Shown here: positions 7,854 to 14,022 of the stretch, one piece after another
Numbering within the stretch: position 1 is the stretch's first letter
Layout: each line of letters starts with the position of its first letter
Assembly: GCA_041687495.1 (NCBI GenBank)
Contig: JAWLBR010000075.1
Span: 1 to 15,528 of the forward strand
DNA from: JAWLBR01 sp041687495
Lineage (GTDB): Bacteria; Bacillota; Limnochordia; DTU087; JAAYGB01
DNA: 15,528 bases
Reading direction: 5' to 3'
Notes under the pieces: generated by a model
Databases searched by the model: none
What the model saw: the letters and a program-made list of their open reading frames with translations, nothing else
What the model was told of the DNA's origin: nothing
Made by a program: the position numbers and the translations under genes

Positions 7854-7880
7854 TTAGGGGGGCCGAGAACGGCCCCCTAA
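7854..7880. terminator. GC-rich hairpin between convergent chemoreceptor genes
   Basis: TTAGGGGGGCCG (from 7854) pairs with CGGCCCCCTAA (7870-7880) around an AGAA loop, with one bulged G. It lies 34 bases after the plus-strand stop and 10 bases after the minus-strand stop. No T run follows on either strand, so termination is inferred from position and stability only. Confidence 0.5.
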
Positions 7881-7890
7881 AAGCTAAAAC

Positions 7891-9504
7891 CTAACTGATT
7901 TTGAAACGGCGAACCAGCGCGCCGAGATTAGTCGATAAGTCATCCAATTGCTGGCTATTGGAAGCGATCTCCTCAACTGTCGCGCTCTGCTCCTCAGTGG
8001 CGCTGGCGATCTGCTGCGAACCAGCGCTCATTTCTTCGGTGGCAGCAGCGACCTCTTCGATGTTTGCCAGCAGTCTCGTCATCAGTTCACCCATTTCATT
8101 GATCCCGCCTTGAACAGTGTTCAACTGAGTGGTTCCATCTTTGAGCTGTTTGGCGCCATCTGTTGTTCGCTTCACCGCAAGATCAGTATCGGCTTGAATG
8201 TCGGCGATCAGCCCGCTAATCTGAAGGGTTGCCTGGCCAGCTTGTTCCGCCAGTTTTCGAACTTCGTCAGCTACGACGGCAAAACCCCTACCATGCTCTC
8301 CGGCCCGGGCGGCCTCAATGGCGGCATTCAACGCCAACAGGTTGGTCTGTTCAGAGACGCTCCGGATCATATCAACAATGTGCCCGATCTCTAGAGAGCG
8401 GCTTCCCAACTTGTTGACTGTTTCTGTTAGCTCATCAATAACATTGCCGGTTACCTTTATTTGCTCGGCTGTCCGACTCATCAGCTCTCTACTGTCTGCT
8501 GTCTTAGAGGAAACCTCCTGGGCAAAGACGGACATCTTTTGTGAACGAGCGCTGATATCCTGCGTACTACCGGCAAACTGATTTGTTGTGCTGGCTACTT
8601 CCTGAATAGACGCGCTCACCTCCTGGGACGATGCGGAAAGTTCTTGGCAAAACCCCCCAACCTCATTGGAAGACTCGATCACGCTGCGAATGATTCCAGT
8701 GAGTTCGTTCTTCATTTTGGTTAACGACTGACCTAGTCTTCCCAGCTCATCGTTTCCATTCACTAGATCGGCCACAGTCAAATCCCCAGCAGCAATGCGG
8801 CCGCTGAACTCTACCATCTTCTCCAGCGGCTTGGAGATTATCGACCCCAAAAGACTAGCCAGGATGACGGCTGCCACGAGAGAGGAAGCCAGCAAGATCC
8901 AGTTCATCTGCTCGGCTCGAGCCATAGAATCGCTCGTTCGCTCGATGGCCGTAATCCGCTCAGCCTGAATCATTGCAATGAGACTCTCGGCGTTGGTCAC
9001 CATTTCGGCAAACAGGTTTCTCATTCGTTCGTATTGAGCCTTGTCAAACTCATTTCCCAACCTAATATTTTCGAACACACTGTCAACAATTTTGTCGTAC
9101 TCGGCAATGAGAGCTGTGTTTTTGCGAAGTAGTGCTTCCTGCGACGAGCGGCCAGGTACTCCGTAAATTCCCTGACCAATGACTTCGCGGATCTGGATCA
9201 TCTGGCGGTCATAATTCAAGTAGTCGTTCATAGAGTTAGCATCTTGTGTGAGCAGCACATCTCGAGCGGCCAAACCCTTTGCCCGCATTAGGGATATGAA
9301 CTGGTTGATACGTGTTACCTGATCTCCGCGTTCGATCTGTTGGTTCAAAAGAACTTGGATAGTGTTAAAGGAAAACAGTGTGCTGCTGGAACTAAGGGCG
9401 AGGATCACTACGAGCAGCAAGAACCCCAGTCTAATCTTGTTACGGATGCTTACGCGTGAAAAGAGATTACGTCGCTTGGTACCGCCGTCGATTTGTTTAG
9501 CCAT
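7891..9504 (-). CDS. Methyl-accepting chemotaxis protein, four-helix-bundle-type sensor
   Basis: A chemoreceptor of 537 residues on the minus strand. After a basic N-terminus, TM1 (about 25-46) leads to an all-helical extracellular region of about 150 residues (47-198) rich in Gln, Arg and Glu, of the 4HB_MCP or related helical-bundle class rather than Cache. TM2 is about 199-222 and HAMP follows (SKPLEKMVEFSGRIAAGDLTVADL). The cytoplasmic coiled coil carries the conserved tip SEQTNLLALNAAIEAARAGE near residue 385, then GRGFAVVADEVRKLAEQ. The C-terminus ends RRFKIS with no CheR pentapeptide. GGAGG (complement of 9513-9517), eight bases before ATG, fixes the start. It is convergent with the preceding receptor and divergent from the next. 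The tip is almost identical in protein to its neighbours but differs in DNA, so the duplication is old. Confidence 0.94.
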   Translation of the reverse strand: MAKQIDGGTKRRNLFSRVSIRNKIRLGFLLLVVILALSSSSTLFSFNTIQVLLNQQIERGDQVTRINQFISLMRAKGLAARDVLLTQDANSMNDYLNYDRQMIQIREVIGQGIYGVPGRSSQEALLRKNTALIAEYDKIVDSVFENIRLGNEFDKAQYERMRNLFAEMVTNAESLIAMIQAERITAIERTSDSMARAEQMNWILLASSLVAAVILASLLGSIISKPLEKMVEFSGRIAAGDLTVADLVNGNDELGRLGQSLTKMKNELTGIIRSVIESSNEVGGFCQELSASSQEVSASIQEVASTTNQFAGSTQDISARSQKMSVFAQEVSSKTADSRELMSRTAEQIKVTGNVIDELTETVNKLGSRSLEIGHIVDMIRSVSEQTNLLALNAAIEAARAGEHGRGFAVVADEVRKLAEQAGQATLQISGLIADIQADTDLAVKRTTDGAKQLKDGTTQLNTVQGGINEMGELMTRLLANIEEVAAATEEMSAGSQQIASATEEQSATVEEIASNSQQLDDLSTNLGALVRRFKIS

Positions 9505-9890
9505 GGATAAGGCCTCCAGTTTTCATCGTGAGTCAAGCTAATTAGCGGAAATCATCCAAAATGAAAGTAACACCAGGTAGTAGTAAGTGGCCCCGTCTAG
9601 GTCCCTCCAATACATGTTCCTTAGGTTGTGATCGCTTAAGACGAGCACTTCTCCTAGATATTACTACGAAATCCAGCTGAATCCAACACAATTATAAACA
9701 GACGACATCTCTTGCCGGGACTATGGCGAGCTTTGTCAAACCTATGGTAAAAACAATGCCAAAAAACAACACAATGCAGAAGGGATCCTGTATAGGGGAG
9801 CTAAGTAGAGAAGAAAGGTAATCCTAATTCTGGATCGCCCCTGGTCACCGGTGAACAGAAGTGTGCTGACAGGAAGGATGTGATGGCAAG
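9505..9890. other. 386-base intergenic region between divergent chemoreceptor genes
   Basis: Both flanking genes must be transcribed from here or from beyond. It contains no gene-like reading frame. Seen are one sigma-28-like element (9695-9721), the 10-bp palindrome TCACCGGTGA (9845-9854), and a short CTTGCC/GGCGAG hairpin near 9710-9730. I found no clear sigma-A promoter on either strand. Confidence 0.6.
9695..9721 (+). promoter_or_regulatory. Weak sigma-28 (SigD)-like promoter candidate
   Basis: TAAA (9695-9698), exactly 15 bases, then GCCGGGAC (9714-9721). The motility consensus is TAAA-N15-GCCGATAT, so the -35 and the GCCG core match but the last four bases mostly do not. It would give a leader of about 165 bases before the chemoreceptor start at 9891. 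Confidence 0.2.
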
Positions 9891-11744
9891 ATGAAAAGCA
9901 TAGCAGCGAAAATCGCCGTATATGTTGCAGTACTGGTGTTAGTCATTTGTTCGGGCCTAGGAGTAATATCCTATAAATTTGGCTCTGCCGCCGTTGTAGA
10001 CGAGGTAAACATAGCATTAGAGCAGCAGGCTGAAGAGGCTAGCAGATATCTGGAAAGTGTGTTTGAAACCCGCTTTGCAGTCTTGGAGGCCATCGCCGCA
10101 AGGCCGGAAATGAAACGAATGAACTGGGAAGAGCAGCGGGCGGTGCTGCAATCCGAAATTGATCGGTTACCGGATTATTTGGCGTTTGCCGTGGTATCCC
10201 GCGATGGGACGGCAAGATACGGCGATGGGACAACAGCGAGTCTGGGTGACCGCGACTATGTGGTGAAAGCATTTAACGGACAGACGGCAATATCAGATAT
10301 TATTATTAGCCGGGTCACCAATAGTACGGTGTTGATGTATGCGGTGCCCATCAGGAACAATGGTCAAGTCGTTGGAGCTCTGATCGCAAGACGAGACGGG
10401 GCAGCTCTCTGCGACATAACGGACCGCTTGGGGTTCGGTGCCAACGGTTGGGCGTACATAATCGGTGCCGAGGGTAATCTGTACGCATATCCCGAACGGC
10501 AATTTGTCCTTGACCAAGTGAACGTTCTCTCCGAAAGCGGCGATCTGGCCAATGCGGGAAGAGCCATCCGAGAGGTGGGGCTAGGTAACCCAGGGGTAGT
10601 CAGATATAATCTGGATGGCAGTGCTAGGCTCATTGGTCTCGCCCCTGTGACTTCGACCGGGTGGACTATAGGCGTTGGGGCAATGGAAGAGGATGTGCTA
10701 GGTAATGTTCGGCACTTGCGGATGCTGATCATCCTCATCACCATCGGATTTGTGGTAGCAAGTATTCTGGTGGCCGTATTCTTGGGTAAGCGAATCGCCA
10801 ATCCGTTACGGAGGGTTCAGGAGATTATCGAGGCCCTAGCCCAAGGCGACTTAACAAGAAGCACAAAGGTTGAGTCTCAGGACGAAGTCGGGAGAGTAGC
10901 CGTCGCGGTTAATGAGACAATCTCGAGTATGAGCAAGGCGCTGTCTTTGGTTGCAGATACCACAGATGACCTTGCCAATACCAGTGTGCAGTTGGCCGCA
11001 GCCTCTCAGCAGGTCAGCGCTTCTGTTGAAGAGGTAGCTAGCAGCAGTAATCATTTCTCGAGTACGCTGGACACAATGAACACCAACGCCCAGGCCATGC
11101 GGCAAGTCGCGGTCGACGTGTCAAACCAAGCATCCAAAGGAGAGGCGGTGGTTCGCGACATCGTTGAACGCATGGGTGAACTACGCTCCAAGACTCAGTC
11201 GTCGGCAGAACAGGTAGCCAGCCTTAACTCGCTGTCTGATGAGATCGGCAGCATTGTGGGGGTTATCGCTGCGATAGCTGAACAAACCAATTTACTGGCG
11301 CTGAACGCTGCAATTGAGGCCGCTCGAGCTGGACAACACGGCCGGGGCTTCGCAGTTGTTGCCGACGAAGTGAGAAAATTGGCTGAGCAATCATCTCACG
11401 CCTCTGCCGAGATCACGTCGTTGATCGGACAGATCCAAAACGGAATTTCTACGGCGGTTGCAGGTATGAACGATGGAGCTAGTCAGGCCGACAAAACTCT
11501 GGACAGCGTGAATGAAAGCGGCCAAATCTTACACGGGATTCTCGATGCCGTGACCGATGTGGTCGATCAAGTGCAGCAGATCACCTCTGGGCTGGAGCAA
11601 GTCAACAACAGTGGCCATGAAATTGCCAGCGCCACTGAGGAACAGGCCGCGTCCATGGAGCAAGTAGCTAGTTCAGCGCAAACACTAACGGATATGGGGA
11701 CTCGGCTTAAGGAGATGGTTGGGCGCTTCTTACTGGAACGTTAG
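9891..11744 (+). CDS. Methyl-accepting chemotaxis protein, dCache-like sensor
   Basis: A 617-residue transmembrane chemoreceptor with TM1 at about 6-28, a double-Cache-like extracellular domain (29-276) with LGDRDYVVKAFNGQTAISD and GANGWAYIIGAEGNLYAYPE, TM2 at about 279-300, HAMP to about 352, then the signalling coiled coil with tip AEQTNLLALNAAIEAARAGQ (463-482). It is built like the receptor at 5930 but the sensor domains differ, so the ligand is probably different. There is no C-terminal CheR pentapeptide (ends GRFLLER). GGAAGG lies 13 bases before ATG, a long spacing, but no better in-frame start was seen. The riboswitch that follows 30-40 bases after the stop has its own promoter candidate, so it probably belongs to the next gene and not to this one. 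Confidence 0.95.
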   Translation: MKSIAAKIAVYVAVLVLVICSGLGVISYKFGSAAVVDEVNIALEQQAEEASRYLESVFETRFAVLEAIAARPEMKRMNWEEQRAVLQSEIDRLPDYLAFAVVSRDGTARYGDGTTASLGDRDYVVKAFNGQTAISDIIISRVTNSTVLMYAVPIRNNGQVVGALIARRDGAALCDITDRLGFGANGWAYIIGAEGNLYAYPERQFVLDQVNVLSESGDLANAGRAIREVGLGNPGVVRYNLDGSARLIGLAPVTSTGWTIGVGAMEEDVLGNVRHLRMLIILITIGFVVASILVAVFLGKRIANPLRRVQEIIEALAQGDLTRSTKVESQDEVGRVAVAVNETISSMSKALSLVADTTDDLANTSVQLAAASQQVSASVEEVASSSNHFSSTLDTMNTNAQAMRQVAVDVSNQASKGEAVVRDIVERMGELRSKTQSSAEQVASLNSLSDEIGSIVGVIAAIAEQTNLLALNAAIEAARAGQHGRGFAVVADEVRKLAEQSSHASAEITSLIGQIQNGISTAVAGMNDGASQADKTLDSVNESGQILHGILDAVTDVVDQVQQITSGLEQVNNSGHEIASATEEQAASMEQVASSAQTLTDMGTRLKEMVGRFLLER

Positions 11745-11763
11745 TGATTTAGCTTCCGAGCAC

Positions 11764-11772
11764 TGGTATGAT
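11764..11772 (+). promoter_or_regulatory. Extended -10 promoter of the riboswitch transcript
   Basis: TGGTATGAT matches the extended -10 form TGnTATAAT with one mismatch. Extended -10 promoters can work without a good -35, and none is seen. Transcription would start near 11778, just at the 5' edge of the aptamer, as expected for a riboswitch leader. Confidence 0.5.
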
Positions 11773-11780
11773 GTGAGCCT

Positions 11781-11876
11781 CAAACAGTAAAATTTGGCAA
11801 ACTGTTCGAAAGAATGGGACGCAAAGCTATGGGTCTAAGTTCGCAATAGGCGGATATGACCGCCAGGCCGCAAACG
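11781..11876 (+). promoter_or_regulatory. Class I c-di-GMP riboswitch aptamer (GEMM-I)
   Basis: The diagnostic segments of the GEMM-I aptamer are present in order. GGCAAAC is at 11796-11802. A hairpin of CTGTTC (11802-11807) and GAATGG (11812-11817) is capped by a GAAA tetraloop. GGGACGCAAAGC is at 11816-11827. A second stem, GGTC (11832-11835) with GACC (11858-11861), carries a tetraloop receptor (CTAAG/TATG). The 3' part CGCCAGGCCGC follows at 11861-11871. In this class a cyclic dinucleotide binds at the three-helix junction. The outer closing helix is weak and not clear to me. A variant subgroup binds cGAMP instead, so the discriminating base needs an alignment. It is followed directly by an intrinsic terminator and then the Myb-repeat gene. 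Confidence 0.93.
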
Positions 11877-11881
11877 TAGGT

Positions 11882-11913
11882 AAAAAGCGACCTGTACATT
11901 GGGTCGTTTTTTT
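11882..11913 (+). terminator. Riboswitch expression platform: intrinsic terminator
   Basis: AAAAAGCGACC (11882-11892) pairs with GGTCGTTTTTT (11902-11912), and the tract of seven Ts is 11907-11913. It starts six bases after the aptamer. GACC in its left arm is the same sequence as the 3' strand of the receptor stem, so GGTC at 11832 could in principle pair with either; whether the ligand switches expression on or off is not readable here. Confidence 0.88.
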
Positions 11914-12014
11914 GTGTTAGCAGTAAGATGCGATGCTAAGAAGACCATGAAGACGTCGTTTAGTAGGATGAGCGCCCAATAGGCGATGGGATGCTCCGTG
12001 TGGGAGGGGAAGCT

Positions 12015-12650
12015 GTGGCAAGGAAATGGACCGAGGCAGAGGACCGTCTGGCCCTGGAAATGTTGGAATTGGGTCATTCATATCAAGACGTTGCGGTTGA
12101 GCTTGGGCGTACGCACTCCAGCGTTAAGAAGCGAATGCATAGGTTGGGGGTGAATTTGCAGCCGCGGTGGACCGAAGAGGAAGAGCAGTACATTACTGAC
12201 GCTTATATCCGAGGAACCAGCGTAGAGGAAATGGTTGCCCATCTCGGGAGAACGAAAGTTGCCATTTGGAAGCATGCCGGAGAAATGGGACTTGAGGTGG
12301 CGAGGTGGTGGACACTCAGCGAGCTAAATGAGTGCAGCGAACTGTATACACGGGGCGTGGATCTCCAGGTCTTGTCTCAAAAGTTCGGGCGGACTCAGGC
12401 TGCGATCAAGGCGCAAATGAATCGCATTGGGGCATTACGTCCGAATCAGAGGGTTTGGACAGAGACAGAGACTAAGCGGTTGAAAAACCTATATGCTCAC
12501 GGAAAGAGCATCGAGGAGATAGCGGCAAAGCTGGATAGAAGCGAAAAATCCGTCTACGACAAAATTCGCCGGTTAGCTCTGCGAAAGCCTGCTCGAACCA
12601 GGACCAACGTAGGCCAGCTGTCTCAAGCACTAGGGCTTTCAGACTGGTAA
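12015..12650 (+). CDS. Protein of four tandem Myb/SANT-like helix-turn-helix repeats
   Basis: I do not recognise a named gene. The 211-residue basic protein is four tandem repeats of 47-49 residues. Each begins with a Trp-Thr pair (W5, W52, W99, W148), continues E-x(n)-L-x-x-Gly, and has a G-R-T or D-R-S motif (31-33, 78-80, 125-127, 174-176) before a basic second half. This is the pattern of Myb/SANT-like or GcrA-like helix-turn-helix units, so sequence-specific DNA binding is likely. A short basic tail (KPARTRTN) follows. There is no membrane segment, sensor domain or enzyme motif. The GTG at 12015 is preferred over the ATG at 11991 because GGGAGGGG (12002-12009) is five bases before it and translation then begins at the first repeat. 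The leader carries a c-di-GMP riboswitch and terminator, so expression should follow c-di-GMP levels. Function otherwise unknown. Confidence 0.85.
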   Translation: MARKWTEAEDRLALEMLELGHSYQDVAVELGRTHSSVKKRMHRLGVNLQPRWTEEEEQYITDAYIRGTSVEEMVAHLGRTKVAIWKHAGEMGLEVARWWTLSELNECSELYTRGVDLQVLSQKFGRTQAAIKAQMNRIGALRPNQRVWTETETKRLKNLYAHGKSIEEIAAKLDRSEKSVYDKIRRLALRKPARTRTNVGQLSQALGLSDW

Positions 12651-12776
12651 TGACAGGGCAACAGTTTCCAGCCGCGGTTGAACCGAACCGGTAGAAGAGT
12701 TTATTCGAGACCTTAACCAAGTCTACAAGGCTTAAGGGCATATTGACTGAGCAAATCAACTGGGAGACGAACATTG

Positions 12777-12807
12777 GAGCCGAGGATCCGGAAGGGGTTC
12801 TCGGCTC
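12777..12807. terminator. Strong hairpin between convergent genes
   Basis: A 13-bp stem, GAGCCGAGGATCC (12777-12789) with GGGTTCTCGGCTC (12795-12807), contains two G-U pairs and has a GGAAG loop. It lies between the Myb-repeat gene and the oppositely oriented nanA. No T run follows on either strand. The rest of 12651-12871 shows nothing gene-like. Confidence 0.45.
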
Positions 12808-12871
12808 ATTGGCGTGTGCCATCGTAGACTCTGGTTTGGGGGGTCTTCACATAGGTGTCTTTACCGCCTCT

Positions 12872-13756
12872 TTAGCCCAGGCTGTCCACTTCCTGAATGT
12901 AGTTGAAGATGCGTTTTGCCGCATCCCGATGGGCACCGGTAGTCGGATGCATCGGAGCTTTGCAACCTGAGATGGGAACCCCGTACAGTGCCGCCACTTC
13001 TTTGATTGTAGGATATATTCCCGCAGCAATGAGTTCACTGATGACAATATTCATGTGGTGCTGCATCCGGCGTGCCTCGTCGAGATCGCCGATGCTGGCT
13101 GCTTGTAGTACCTTTTTGGCCCAATGGCCAATCACATTGTAGGTACTGCCAATTGCGCCGTCTGTCTCCAAGACTGCCGCTGAGAGAAGCATTTCATCGG
13201 ATCCCGAATAGAACAGTTTGTCGGGTAAGGTGCTGCGCAGACGCTCGAGAGTGAAAAAGTCGTTGGATGTGAACTTGAGGCCGATGACGTTGGGAATGCG
13301 AAGAATATCCTCGATATCTGAAAGCTCCAACTGCACACCCGTCAGGACGGGAATGTAATAGGCGATCAGAGGGAGAGAACTCTGAGAAGCAATGCTTCGA
13401 TAGTAGCTCTTGATCTCTTCTGCGGTGAATTTGTAATAGAAGGGTGTGACGGCGGATATCGCGTCGTACCCTACTTCTCCTGCATAGTCGGAAAGCTCAC
13501 TTACTTCCTCCAGTACGTTTGAGCCAATATGGGCAATCATTCGAATTTCACCATTGGCCGCTTTGGCTGCCAGCGATAGCATCTGCTTCTTTGCGCTGGT
13601 AGGCATCATGAAACTTTCCCCTGTTGATCCGTTAACATAGAGCCCATCGACATGGCAGTTGTCGATATTATGACGCACCAGTGCATACACGCCATCTCCA
13701 TCGACCTGACCGGCCGTGTCAAAAGCTCCCAGCAGTGCCGAATATATGCCTTTCAT
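12872..13756 (-). CDS. nanA: N-acetylneuraminate lyase
   Basis: This cytoplasmic class I aldolase cleaves N-acetylneuraminate to N-acetylmannosamine and pyruvate, the first committed step of sialic acid use. The 294 residues align along their length with Escherichia coli NanA (about 297). Seen are the carboxylate-binding GSTGE (43-47), VTPFYYKF (103-110), the catalytic Tyr133 in AYYIPVLTGV, the Schiff-base Lys161 in GLKFTSND, and AIGSTYNVIGHW. These favour NanA over dihydrodipicolinate synthase, although other members of the DapA superfamily remain possible. GGGGGAGGG (complement of 13764-13772), seven bases before ATG, sets the start. No other nan gene (nanE, nanK, transporter) is in the window and the gene appears monocistronic. 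A 20-base palindrome lies 34 bases before the start codon and may be its operator. Confidence 0.87.
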   Translation of the reverse strand: MKGIYSALLGAFDTAGQVDGDGVYALVRHNIDNCHVDGLYVNGSTGESFMMPTSAKKQMLSLAAKAANGEIRMIAHIGSNVLEEVSELSDYAGEVGYDAISAVTPFYYKFTAEEIKSYYRSIASQSSLPLIAYYIPVLTGVQLELSDIEDILRIPNVIGLKFTSNDFFTLERLRSTLPDKLFYSGSDEMLLSAAVLETDGAIGSTYNVIGHWAKKVLQAASIGDLDEARRMQHHMNIVISELIAAGIYPTIKEVAALYGVPISGCKAPMHPTTGAHRDAAKRIFNYIQEVDSLG

Positions 13757-13789
13757 CGGTAAACCCTCCCCCGAAGGTGGCTGAATTGG

Positions 13790-13809
13790 CGAAACTTAGC
13801 TCAGTTTCG
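13790..13809. promoter_or_regulatory. Palindromic operator candidate upstream of nanA
   Basis: CGAAACTTAGCTCAGTTTCG is symmetric at 18 of 20 positions (arms CGAAACT/AGTTTCG, centre AGCT, one mismatched pair). Its place between nanA's ribosome binding site and upstream DNA fits a repressor site. I cannot assign a regulator family. Confidence 0.45.
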
Positions 13810-13864
13810 GCGATGTACCAATAAAGTTTTCCATACATGACAAGGCATTCCTCTGTTAAGCTTT

Positions 13865-13904
13865 GTTACTGATATCGAACGAAATGTCATCGACCGTTAC
13901 TGAT
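13865..13904. repeat. Direct repeat GTTACTGAT in the nanA/cyclase intergenic region
   Basis: GTTACTGAT occurs at 13865-13873 and again at 13896-13904, 31 bases apart, which is about three helical turns. It could be a pair of binding sites on one DNA face, or chance. Confidence 0.35.
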
Positions 13905-13938
13905 GCGGCAGGCCGTGTCAGTACCAGGCGGCTCTGTC

Positions 13939-13957
13939 TGTGGTCCTTAAGGCCACA
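13939..13957 (+). other. Small hairpin upstream of the diguanylate cyclase gene
   Basis: TGTGGTC (13939-13945) pairs with GGCCACA (13951-13957) around CTTAA, seven pairs with one G-U. It is not followed by a T run. It may be a leader hairpin or a protein-binding site. No convincing promoter for the cyclase gene was found between 13757 and 14022. Confidence 0.3.
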
Positions 13958-14022
13958 ATTGCCATAGGAAAAGCGTTTCGTCGGGCGAATACTTACCTTA
14001 ACAGACCTTGGGGGTGATGGTT

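Noticed and set aside
9845..9854. Palindrome TCACCGGTGA as an operator
   Set aside because: At 10 bases it is too short to separate from chance without other copies.
7350..11405. Near-identical segments in three receptors as a mobile or recombining repeat
   Set aside because: They encode the universally conserved receptor tip; the DNA differs at many third positions, so protein-level selection explains them.
11835..12077. 80-codon minus-strand frame across the riboswitch
   Set aside because: It is antisense to the aptamer and terminator, has no ribosome binding site and no recognisable protein.
12743..12970. 75-codon plus-strand frame between the Myb-repeat gene and nanA
   Set aside because: It passes through the intergenic hairpin and antisense to the nanA end, with no ribosome binding site.
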